Source: Candidatus Thorarchaeota archaeon
Lineage (GTDB): Archaea > Asgardarchaeota > Thorarchaeia > Thorarchaeales > Thorarchaeaceae
Assembly: GCA_020355105.1 (NCBI GenBank)
Contig: CP070658.1
Coordinates: 432,184 to 437,403, forward strand
Direction of reading: 5' to 3'
Length of the DNA stretch: 5,220 nt
Shown here: in pieces, positions 1-5,220 of the stretch
Layout of the letters: each line of letters opens with the position of its first letter
How positions within the stretch are numbered: the stretch's first letter is position 1
Position numbers and translations under genes: made by a program
The notes under the pieces: generated by a model
The model's input: the letters and a program-made list of their open reading frames with translations, nothing else
Databases searched by the model: none
Told to the model about the DNA's origin: nothing

Positions 1-618
1 AATACTTGGCTCATGCTCTCGGGGATGGAGCTTCCGGTCTTCATGTTCACGATTCTTCTAGCCATCACATTCCTCGACATGCCAGGATGGCGATATGACA
101 TTCTAATGGGCATCGCCTGCGGACTTGTCTATCTCTCTAGGCCCGAGGGATTCATTGTCGTTGTGTTTTGCTACCCACTCCGACTTACGATGATTTGGCA
201 GTCGGGAGCACTCGAAAGGAAGAGAATCCGATCTATTGTGGTCATGGTGCTGGCTTCGGTATTCGTAGTTTTGCCATGGGCCCTGCATTGCATGTCAATC
301 AACGGAACTCCCGTGCCTGATACCTTCTTTGCGAAGGTGCATGGACCAACACAGTGGGATATTGACGTCTGGAACTTCTGGTGGAATGTGTGGCTGATAG
401 ACTTCCCCTTCATCATCGCTGGAATTGCCGGTGGAGCCTACCTGCTGGCAAAGGGGAAAACGGGCAGTGGAACCATGTGGGCCTTCGCGATCGGTCTAAT
501 CGCACTTTACAGGCTTAACATGCCTATGCAAGCCCTCATCAACAATGCGAGATATCTCGTTCCAGTCTTCAACATGCTCCAGATACTGACAGCCGCAGCA
601 ATCGGGGTCGTGGCCTAA
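1..618 (+). CDS. N-terminal/central membrane part of the interrupted glycosyltransferase (5' partial)
   Basis: The frame is open from base 1, so the ATG at 13-15 is an internal methionine, not the true start: the codons before it read NTWL and the family's SGME motif follows at once. About seven hydrophobic segments can be seen, near residues 11-25, 33-46, 51-65, 77-96, 126-150, 158-172 and 188-205. The SRPEG motif lies between the second and third. A long loop at 97-125 carries PDTFFAKV, which in this family faces the outside and helps to form the active-site cleft. If translated alone, the product ends at TAA right after a helix (…AIGVVA). It would lack the final helix and the soluble C-terminal domain, so it is unlikely to be fully functional. 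Confidence 0.7.
   Translation, partial: NTWLMLSGMELPVFMFTILLAITFLDMPGWRYDILMGIACGLVYLSRPEGFIVVVFCYPLRLTMIWQSGALERKRIRSIVVMVLASVFVVLPWALHCMSINGTPVPDTFFAKVHGPTQWDIDVWNFWWNVWLIDFPFIIAGIAGGAYLLAKGKTGSGTMWAFAIGLIALYRLNMPMQALINNARYLVPVFNMLQILTAAAIGVVA
616..618 (+). other. In-frame nonsense codon (TAA) splitting the glycosyltransferase
   Basis: The TAA lies in the same frame as the coding sequence on both sides, at the junction between a hydrophobic helix and a basic loop. One base change would restore a sense codon; TTA (Leu), CAA (Gln) and TAC/TAT (Tyr) are all one step away. TAA is not the codon used for selenocysteine (TGA) or pyrrolysine (TAG), so known recoding does not explain it. Confidence 0.85.
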
Positions 619-669
619 GGACTTGCAGATAAGATAAAGAAGCCCGAGCACAAGCGCGAAATCAGGGTA

Positions 670-1128
670 TTGGGGGTACTGCTAGTGCTCATCCTTGTTG
701 TACCTTCAGCTGTCGGATATATCGAACAAGCTGACATCTATGGCAACTCAGTCAAGAACATCAATGAACAGCAAGTGGTCATTGGCAAATGGCTTGCAGA
801 GAACACACCGGAGGATGCCACCATAGCTATGGTAGATGCCGGGGCAATCGCGTTCTTCAGTCACCGAACAACGATTGACCTTGCAGGACTAACCACACCC
901 GATATGATTCACTTGAACATGACACCACGAGATAAGCTCGTGTACATTCGAGATAGGAACTGTAGCTACATAGTGACTTTCAATGTTTGGTTCTGGCCTT
1001 GGTCAAATGAGCTTCGACAGGGCTGGGAGGTTCTATTCACAGTGTACCTACCGGACAACATAATCTCTGGTGCTGATACAAAGTCGGTTTACTTCATAGA
1101 CTGGGCGCTTACGGATCTTGCACCCTGA
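670..1128 (+). CDS. C-terminal part of the interrupted glycosyltransferase
   Basis: The frame after TAA 616-618 is open from 619. An ORF finder places a start at TTG 670, but the upstream codons (GLADKIKKPEHKR) read as a normal cytoplasmic loop between helices, so 670 is probably not a real start. From 670 the product has one hydrophobic helix (residues 2-17, LVLILVVPSAV core). A soluble domain follows with GKWLAENTPEDA (39-50), DAGAIAFFS (56-64) and IDLAGLTTPD (69-78). That pattern is typical of the extracytoplasmic C-terminal domain of AftB/PMT-like GT-C proteins. It has no catalytic residues of its own. No ribosome binding site is visible before 670. It ends at TGA, 51 bp before the convergent oxidoreductase gene. 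Confidence 0.6.
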   Translation: MGVLLVLILVVPSAVGYIEQADIYGNSVKNINEQQVVIGKWLAENTPEDATIAMVDAGAIAFFSHRTTIDLAGLTTPDMIHLNMTPRDKLVYIRDRNCSYIVTFNVWFWPWSNELRQGWEVLFTVYLPDNIISGADTKSVYFIDWALTDLAP

Positions 1129-1179
1129 GATGATTCTGTTTTGGCCGTTTGTGAGAGTACCTAGTAACACACTGTGCGA
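1129..1179. terminator. Short convergent intergenic gap; weak T-rich stretch possibly ending the + strand gene
   Basis: The 51-bp gap lies between TGA of the glycosyltransferase and the TAG (1180-1182, minus strand) of the oxidoreductase. On the plus strand, TTCTGTTTTGGCCGTTTG at 1133-1150 is T-rich, like many archaeal intrinsic termination sites, but has no uninterrupted long T run. No strong hairpin is visible; the only symmetry is CACA-C-TGTG near 1168-1176. No T-rich run is seen for the minus strand. Confidence 0.25.
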
Positions 1180-2370
1180 CTACTCCAATTCGAAGAGTGT
1201 GGGTTTCATTTCTGAAACATCGGTCTGTTGAGAAATGAGAGTCCGGAGCTTCAGTGCCACCTTTCGATTGCCAAGTGCAATGCCCCCGACGACAAGGTTA
1301 TCCTTAATCACAGCCTTGTAGTAGGTGCCTTCTTTGCGATCAACCGAAACTATCTGTTCATAATCTGGCGACTCCACGTGCACTACTCCAATCGATGTTA
1401 AATCTATCCCGGCAACTTGAAGAGTGTTGGACGGAATGATCCCGTTGAATCTGGAGCTTCCGAATTCAATCATATTCTGAGCGGCAGTCTTGGCCGTAGA
1501 AAGCGCCCAGGGGATTATGCCGTACCAGTTGCCGTTCCATTCTGCACAATCCCCAGCGGCGAAGATACCTTCTGCTGATGTCTGCATGAAGTCATCCACC
1601 ACGATGCCACGTTCGACGGATAGGTTGGAGCTTCTTGCCAATTCCACATTGGAACGCACACCGGTGGCCACGACGATTAGATCTCCCTCGACAATGTCAC
1701 CTGCTGTAGATTTCACACCAGTCGCGAGTTCATCTCCAGTCATCCCGGTGCATGTGAACCCCAGCAGAGTTTCGACTTCCATCCTATCGAGATGTCGGAT
1801 AAGAACCTCGCTGGCACCGCCATCCAGCTGGATAGGTAGGAGTCTATCTACGTTGGTCACGACGATTGGTTGACCCCCAGTCTGCTTGATGGCCACAGCG
1901 AGTTCAATACCAAGAATTCCCCCTCCAACTATGATTTCTCTCCCTGCCCCCTTGACAGCCCTGCAAATGTCGACAGCATCATCGATAGTCCTTAGAATAT
2001 GCACGTTCTTCTTTTCCACTCCTTCGAAGGGTGGGACAAATGGATATGAGCCTACAGCAATGAGGAGAGAATCGTAGCCAGAGAATATACCAGAGGGAGT
2101 TGAGAGAGCCTTAATGCCTGGATCTACCTGGGTGACAGGCGTCGACAGATGGAGATTCGCGTTGAGATTCTCATACCATTCTGGGCCATATCGAATGATT
2201 TCTTCAAGTGTGCGGGAACCTCCGACGAAGTCCATGAGATTCGGTTTGGGATAATAGGGGTGTCGTTCATCTGAGAAGACGTCGATATCAACTTCTGAAT
2301 CCAACTTCCTGATCTCTCGAATGGCTCCTGTACCAGCCACGCCATTTCCAATTATCCCAATCTTGGCCAT
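1180..2370 (-). CDS. FAD/NAD(P)H-dependent oxidoreductase, rubredoxin reductase/NirB-N-terminal type (Pyr_redox_2)
   Basis: The 396-residue protein has the full two-dinucleotide-fold layout. The FAD Rossmann motif GNGVAG is at residues 8-13, and YPKPNLMDFVGG (40-51) is equivalent to the family's Y-R/K-P-x-L segment. LLIAVGSYP is at 102-110, the NAD(P) motif GGGILGIE at 149-156, VVATGVRSN at 233-241, and the second FAD motif GIFAAGDCAE at 268-277. PWALSTAKTAAQN (287-299) and VAGIDLTSIG (319-328) match the C-terminal part of NADH:rubredoxin reductase and NirB-like proteins. There is no CxxC pair, so it is not a thioredoxin reductase, and no reactive cysteine near residue 43 as in CoA-disulfide reductases. 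It probably passes electrons from NAD(P)H to a small redox protein or oxidant. No rubredoxin or other partner gene lies in the window. The start is the ATG just before the Rossmann fold, with no clear Shine-Dalgarno. It ends with TAG and is divergent from the HAD gene. The family is sure; the acceptor is unknown. Confidence 0.93.
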   Translation of the reverse strand: MAKIGIIGNGVAGTGAIREIRKLDSEVDIDVFSDERHPYYPKPNLMDFVGGSRTLEEIIRYGPEWYENLNANLHLSTPVTQVDPGIKALSTPSGIFSGYDSLLIAVGSYPFVPPFEGVEKKNVHILRTIDDAVDICRAVKGAGREIIVGGGILGIELAVAIKQTGGQPIVVTNVDRLLPIQLDGGASEVLIRHLDRMEVETLLGFTCTGMTGDELATGVKSTAGDIVEGDLIVVATGVRSNVELARSSNLSVERGIVVDDFMQTSAEGIFAAGDCAEWNGNWYGIIPWALSTAKTAAQNMIEFGSSRFNGIIPSNTLQVAGIDLTSIGVVHVESPDYEQIVSVDRKEGTYYKAVIKDNLVVGGIALGNRKVALKLRTLISQQTDVSEMKPTLFELE

Positions 2371-2485
2371 AGTAATCGCTCTTATGGCCCTTTGATGAGA
2401 GCTATTTGAATCTGACCATGAATCTCAAATCCCATGGTTAATGAGCAGCTATTCTCAGGCATGTTAACCGCAACCTATCTAAGAG
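2371..2485. promoter_or_regulatory. Divergent promoter region between the oxidoreductase and HAD genes
   Basis: This 115-bp gap must hold promoters for both flanking genes. For the minus-strand gene, TTCAAATAGC (2401-2410 read in reverse) is TATA-like. It lies about 35 bp before the ATG, which would give a 5' leader of about 10 nt. For the plus strand, CTATCTAAG (around 2475-2483) is a weak TATA-like element about 28 bp before the internal ATG at 2507, which would suit a nearly leaderless start there. Short repeats lie between: TGAATCT at 2407-2413 and again at 2419-2425, and the inverted pair ACCATG (2415-2420) / CATGGT (2433-2438). All promoter calls are by eye. Confidence 0.35.
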
Positions 2486-3265
2486 ATGCTCCAGTCCATC
2501 CCAACCATGCAGCTCCAGGCACTCCTGTTTGACCTCCATCACACATTAACCGATTTGAAGGAGAGTCTACCTTCACTCTTCAGGAAGGTTTCAGGGGAGC
2601 ATGGAGTGGATCTCTCTGGTTTCAGTGACAAAGAGATCAGTGACGCCTTCCTGAAGGCAGAACCATGGCTAGTAGAGCATCAGGTGAATGAGAATGTACC
2701 GCCGTCATGGGGCCAGCGTCCAGAGGATTGGGTAGAAGCAGACAGACTTGTCTTTGAAACACTTGGATTCAAGGACCTATCGGATCGCCTGCTAGTCCGC
2801 ATAGAGGATAGATGGAAGCATTTTACGAGGGACACAGACTATGAGTTCTTTCCTGATGACTCAATAAAAGCTGTGCATGAGCTTCATCAGAGAGGTTACA
2901 GGCTGGGTATCTGTACGCGACGGCACGACAACCCACAAGGGCTCATATTTAGAAGCGGCCTCCAAGGAATCTTCGCAGTAGTTGAATGGTCTGGGGTTCC
3001 AGGATATGCAAAGCCTAGTTCTTACACACTTCTGAGAGCCTCTGAAAGCCTAGAAGTGAATCCGAGGCTATGCGCCTTCGTTGGCAACTATGTAGGAGCG
3101 GACATCAAAGCCGCACTGAGAGCAGAGATGTTGCCCGTCCTATTGACTTGGGCCACACCATGGGAGAGCAAGAAGGCTCCAGATGGAGTGATTGTGCTTG
3201 AATCGCCGCTTGACCTCTTGGACGTCTTTGAAGGACCGGAGAAACCTGTCAAAATGCCCTCCTAG
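2486..3265 (+). CDS. HAD-superfamily hydrolase-like protein with altered catalytic motifs
   Basis: The 259-residue product has the order of a HAD subfamily I protein. Motif I FDLHHTLTD is at residues 15-23, and a helical C1-type cap region spans about 24-115. The motif II strand LGICT ends at Thr144, motif III is AKPSSY with Lys176, and motif IV is FVGNYVGADIKAA at 198-210. The usual DxDxT nucleophile/acid-base pair is D16-x-H18-x-T20 here, so the nucleophile Asp is kept but the acid/base Asp is His. Motif IV reads GN instead of GD, with Asp206 kept. Ordinary phosphatase activity is therefore uncertain; haloacid dehalogenases also lack the second Asp but use Tyr or Phe. The ATG at 2507 (Met8) is at least as likely a start, because it would put the nucleophile at residue 9, as is usual in the family. 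No Shine-Dalgarno decides between them. The gene is divergent from the oxidoreductase, and its TAG overlaps the TAG of the convergent downstream gene. Confidence 0.88.
   Translation: MLQSIPTMQLQALLFDLHHTLTDLKESLPSLFRKVSGEHGVDLSGFSDKEISDAFLKAEPWLVEHQVNENVPPSWGQRPEDWVEADRLVFETLGFKDLSDRLLVRIEDRWKHFTRDTDYEFFPDDSIKAVHELHQRGYRLGICTRRHDNPQGLIFRSGLQGIFAVVEWSGVPGYAKPSSYTLLRASESLEVNPRLCAFVGNYVGADIKAALRAEMLPVLLTWATPWESKKAPDGVIVLESPLDLLDVFEGPEKPVKMPS
3262..3265. other. Shared CTAG: overlapping stop codons of convergent genes
   Basis: The plus-strand HAD gene ends with TAG at 3263-3265 and the minus-strand orphan ends with TAG on 3264-3262. The palindrome CTAG thus supplies both stops with no intergenic space. 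Any transcription terminator for either gene must lie inside the other's coding region. A second CTAG follows at 3267-3270. Confidence 0.9.
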
Positions 3266-4560
3266 TCTAGCATCTGTGCACTCTCGAGAACCTTCCCCTT
3301 CGCAATCACTGCAGGGATTCTCTTGACAATGGCTCCTGTTATCCATCGCTTAAACGAGAAAAGAAGTCGAACTGGAAGAATGGCGATTCCGAAGAACACG
3401 CGAACAATCTTGGTCCGGATGGTGGCCCTTTCGGGATAGCCGATGTAGGCGAGAGTATGATCGCAAAGTATATCCTCCAACACTGTGGCCAGAGCCTCTT
3501 TCGCGAGAGCAGACAGCTCCAAATTGCGGAATACGTCACTCTCGCTGAACTCTTTCTTCTCAAGGACACTTCTCCACTTGAGGAACTTGGCCTTCTCGAG
3601 AATGTCAGTCAGGCTGTAGAGGAGCTCACCTAGATATGGTTGGAGTTCTCGCTGCGCCTCGGTAGGAGTGGGCTCAGCGCGCATCCCGCTGTACAGTGTG
3701 CGAACAGCCCTTACCTGTTTCGCCGGGGGTTTGAACCAAAGAACATGCAGCAGGCCTTCAATTCGGCGCAGTGTTTCTTCGACACGCGTTTCTATGTGAC
3801 TAGGAACTTGATCGAGTACGACCTCTCGTGCCTTGCTGAACGTTCCGCCACTGAGTTGAGTCCAAACACGCTCGAGCTCAACGACAGCGTTGGCATACCT
3901 GTAGAAGCGAAAGTCAAGTGACTCCTCAACGTCTTTCCAGTCCAAGACATCGATTTGCCTCACCGAAAATGACATGTCCCCTCCGGCAATCTCCCATAGG
4001 CGCCGTGCCAGCCATGGCAACATCGCCTCTTCTGCTGGGGTTTCAAGTCGAAGGGCATGGTCGCCCGGCTGAGCAACCAGTGAGCATGAATCAAGTGCGT
4101 TCTCGACGCTCTGTAGAGTAGAGAGGTCAACGGGGAACACATCAATAGCGCCGTGGCCGCTTGTGGACCAGCAGAGTATCTGTCCTGTATCCACATCACG
4201 CTCGATGATGATCCGTTCCTTATCTCCGAGGTGGTCGAACTTGTCCGTGAATCCCTTTGAGTACGCCATTACGGCGTAGACAACATAGCGCTCCTTGTTG
4301 GGGACAAGCCCGGGCATCCTGATAACCAATCCAACCGTATCGAGCGGTTCTCCAGCCGACAGCCATGCCCCTGCGGTTTGAGACCATTCCCATCTATCTC
4401 CAAGCTCATAGAACACATCTCTGAGCCCACGTAAGTCTTCGGCCTCTCTTGCTTTCTTCAGAGTCTTCTGTTCCCAAGCCTTGTATTCATCAAGCATCTT
4501 TTGCATACTCTGTCTTTCTAGCTCAAGCCACTGTTCCTCTATCTTCAGCTTGACCTTCAT
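3262..4560 (-). CDS. Unrecognised 432-residue protein: coiled-coil N-terminus, hydrophobic/basic C-terminus
   Basis: I do not recognise this family. Visible parts are as follows. Residues 5-45 are charged and helical, with a spacing of hydrophobic residues that fits a coiled coil (LKIEEQWLELERQ start). Residues 75-145 look like alternating beta strands (TVGLVIRMPGL, ERYVVYAVMAY, ERIIIERDVDTGQILCW), suggesting a small globular domain. Residues 175-370 are mostly helical and rich in Glu, Leu and Arg. Residues 385-404 (VRVFFGIAILPVRLLFSF core) are hydrophobic with two Arg, followed by a basic tail up to 423. This C-terminus could be one membrane-associated or amphipathic helix; it is not a clean transmembrane segment. 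There is no signal peptide. The ATG at 4560 is chosen because the coiled coil begins at once and a TATA-like box lies about 35 bp upstream. It is on the same strand as, and 85 bp downstream of, the 4646-5212 gene. The ORF's length and even composition support a real gene. Confidence 0.85.
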   Translation of the reverse strand: MKVKLKIEEQWLELERQSMQKMLDEYKAWEQKTLKKAREAEDLRGLRDVFYELGDRWEWSQTAGAWLSAGEPLDTVGLVIRMPGLVPNKERYVVYAVMAYSKGFTDKFDHLGDKERIIIERDVDTGQILCWSTSGHGAIDVFPVDLSTLQSVENALDSCSLVAQPGDHALRLETPAEEAMLPWLARRLWEIAGGDMSFSVRQIDVLDWKDVEESLDFRFYRYANAVVELERVWTQLSGGTFSKAREVVLDQVPSHIETRVEETLRRIEGLLHVLWFKPPAKQVRAVRTLYSGMRAEPTPTEAQRELQPYLGELLYSLTDILEKAKFLKWRSVLEKKEFSESDVFRNLELSALAKEALATVLEDILCDHTLAYIGYPERATIRTKIVRVFFGIAILPVRLLFSFKRWITGAIVKRIPAVIAKGKVLESAQMLD

Positions 4561-4570
4561 CGAGCATGCA

Positions 4571-4584
4571 CTACTCTTGAGTAG
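4571..4584. repeat. Perfect 6-2-6 inverted repeat, possible operator
   Basis: CTACTC-TT-GAGTAG is an exact inverted repeat with 6-bp arms and a 2-bp centre, in the gap upstream of the 432-residue gene. If the TATA-like box at 4596-4605 is real, transcription would start near 4575, inside the palindrome. A dimeric repressor bound there would block initiation. As RNA the 2-nt loop is too tight for these arms, so a DNA site is more likely than a terminator. Only one copy is seen in the window. Confidence 0.45.
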
Positions 4585-4595
4585 ATTTGGAACCC

Positions 4596-4605
4596 TTATG
4601 TATAT
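4596..4605 (-). promoter_or_regulatory. TATA-like box for the 432-residue gene
   Basis: The minus strand reads ATATACATAA here, an AT-rich island in GC-richer flanks (preceded by CCGCG, followed by GGGTT). It ends 35 bp before the ATG at 4560. That suits an archaeal TATA box with a start site about 25 nt downstream and a leader of about 15 nt. No purine-rich BRE is obvious just upstream, and no Shine-Dalgarno lies in the leader. Confidence 0.4.
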
Positions 4606-4645
4606 CGCGGGAAAAGCTGAGCCACACAGGCGCGGGGATGAACCG

Positions 4646-5220
4646 TCATCGATTTGAGCCGAAGAGACCGAGTATAGTCTCTATTGCCTTGGCGATGGTC
4701 AAGGTCACTTTCTCCAATTCGGAAGGACTCTTGATCAGTGTGACTGGGTCCAAGATATTCGGACTTCCTTTTGTGTTCGAAAGGACAGTCTTATGCCACC
4801 CTGACGAAGATTCCTCTGATAAAGTCCATTCAAGACCGTTTACAAGTTCGACGTCACTCAGCGAATCAAGTGCACTGGGGTCGTTGCTCGAAGAAAGGAG
4901 CATCTCGATGCGTTCAATCTCAGTCGGTGAGAATCCAACTGAGTAGGTGATGACCGAATCGGTTTCTTCCAGAGAGCGGCCAAGCACATAGACACCAATA
5001 TCCGTTAAGACTCGATTTTGGCTCTTCGACATCCACCTTACAAATGGCACGGAGAAGATGCCAGAGGCTGCTGCTTGAATTGCGGAGATCCTTGAACACG
5101 CAAGATGCTCCAGATGATCCAAGTCCTCGGAAAACGTGCCGGTAGTCCCGCTCTGATAGCCATCATAGTAGCAGATAACAGACAGACCTGCCAGGACAAG
5201 GGCCGGGCTCACACACAGGA
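4646..5220 (-). CDS. Unrecognised small protein, 5' end uncertain/outside window
   Basis: The frame is open from the window edge to TGA at 4646-4648. A GTG at 5210-5212 could start a 188-residue protein, but codons upstream of it (…LC) are also open, so the true start may be beyond the window. Numbering from that GTG, strand-like segments are ALVLAGLSVICYY (4-16), TDIGVYVLGRS (70-80) and SVITYSVGF (86-94). A helix around 28-51 contains HLACSRISAIQAAASG, a second is at 96-107, and a C-terminal helix at 163-184. Residues 108-160 are Ser- and Asp-rich and look like a loose linker. The strand/helix order recalls longin-like domains, but no diagnostic motif is present, so I make no functional call. 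The hydrophobic start could also be read as a membrane segment if GTG is the true start. The gene lies 85 bp upstream of the 432-residue gene on the same strand, with a likely separate promoter between. Confidence 0.7.
   Translation of the reverse strand, partial: LCVSPALVLAGLSVICYYDGYQSGTTGTFSEDLDHLEHLACSRISAIQAAASGIFSVPFVRWMSKSQNRVLTDIGVYVLGRSLEETDSVITYSVGFSPTEIERIEMLLSSSNDPSALDSLSDVELVNGLEWTLSEESSSGWHKTVLSNTKGSPNILDPVTLIKSPSELEKVTLTIAKAIETILGLFGSNR

Larger units (their letters stand above)
1..1128 (+). pseudogene. GT-C membrane glycosyltransferase (AftB/PMT-like), 5'-truncated by window edge and interrupted by an in-frame TAA
   Basis: One reading frame runs from the window edge to TGA at 1126-1128 and is broken only by TAA at 616-618. 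The parts before and after the stop match successive parts of one family. Before it are an SGME motif (residues 7-10 from the window edge), SRPEG (46-50), a GTPVPDTFFAKV segment resembling the family's LPNTFYAK loop, and RYLVP (185-189). After it are a last membrane helix and a C-terminal domain beginning GKWLAENTP. GT-C enzymes of this kind move a sugar from a polyprenyl-phosphate donor to an extracytoplasmic acceptor. Their catalytic Asp lies in the first external loop, which would be upstream of this window. The next codon after the TAA is in frame with no shift, so this is a point nonsense change: a recent pseudogene or a base error in the assembly. Donor and acceptor cannot be told. Confidence 0.75.

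Noticed and set aside
13..15. ATG at 13 as the start of the glycosyltransferase.
   Set aside because: The frame is open upstream to base 1, and the family needs 150 or more residues, including the catalytic loop, before the SGME motif.
103..416. Minus-strand ORFs opposite the glycosyltransferase.
   Set aside because: They are antisense to a frame with clear GT-C motifs (SGME, SRPEG), and their composition is not protein-like.
616..618. TAA reassigned to an amino acid: none of the five genes' final stops is TAA (TGA, TAG, TAG, TAG, TGA).
   Set aside because: Only one in-frame TAA is seen in roughly 1,600 codons of family-like or clean coding sequence. A reassigned codon should appear more often, and five stops is too small a sample.
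1490..2077. Plus-strand ORFs opposite the oxidoreductase (1490-1873, 1886-2077).
   Set aside because: They are Ser/Pro/Thr-rich antisense shadows of a well-supported flavoprotein gene, with no recognisable motifs or start signals.
3640..4121. Plus-strand ORFs opposite the 432-residue gene (3640-3921, 3918-4121), which even overlap by 4 bp like an operon.
   Set aside because: Their composition looks like frame shadow and they lie wholly inside the longer continuous minus-strand ORF, which has a promoter-like element upstream.
4587..4946. Plus-strand ORF opposite the last minus-strand gene.
   Set aside because: It is Ser-rich, without motifs, and starts within the intergenic promoter region; the minus-strand frame is longer and has a plausible fold pattern.
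1..5220. CRISPR arrays, tRNA/rRNA genes, insertion sequences, defence or toxin-antitoxin modules.
   Set aside because: No regular spaced repeats, cloverleaf-like stretches, transposase motifs or terminal inverted repeats, and no toxin-antitoxin gene pair were seen in either strand.

Overview
The window looks like ordinary chromosomal sequence from an archaeon of middling GC content. The clues are indirect. AT-rich TATA-like elements sit about 35 bp upstream of two start codons. Shine-Dalgarno motifs are absent or weak at the starts I could inspect. One transferase is a GT-C type common in archaea, and two genes are orphans. An uncultured lineage such as an Asgard archaeon would fit, but nothing here proves it. 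There are no RNA genes, mobile elements or CRISPR repeats.

Layout. Bases 1-1128 (+) hold the 3' two-thirds or so of a polytopic GT-C membrane glycosyltransferase of the AftB/PMT-like kind. It is cut by one in-frame TAA at 616-618, and the frame stays open and family-like on both sides. Facing it, 1180-2370 (-) encodes an intact FAD/NAD(P)H-dependent oxidoreductase of the rubredoxin-reductase/NirB-N-terminal type. A 115-bp divergent intergenic region (2371-2485) carries short repeats. It leads into a HAD-superfamily protein at 2486-3265 (+) whose motif I and motif IV lack usual acidic residues. That gene converges on 3262-4560 (-), an unrecognised 432-residue protein with a coiled-coil N-terminus and a hydrophobic/basic C-terminus. 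The two stop codons share the bases CTAG. The 85-bp gap upstream of the orphan has a TATA-like box followed by a perfect 6-2-6 palindrome near the predicted transcription start. A last minus-strand gene (4646 to at least 5212, open to the window edge) encodes an unrecognised small protein. Its predicted strand/helix order resembles a longin-like fold, which is a weak inference.

The genes do not form an obvious pathway. The glycosyltransferase would act in surface glycosylation, the reductase in electron transfer or redox defence, and the HAD protein in a phosphatase-like or derived reaction. The two right-hand orphans share a strand and may be functionally linked. I see no convincing new multi-gene system. 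The points most worth checking are the nonsense codon in the glycosyltransferase, the altered HAD active site, and the orphan pair with its palindromic promoter.
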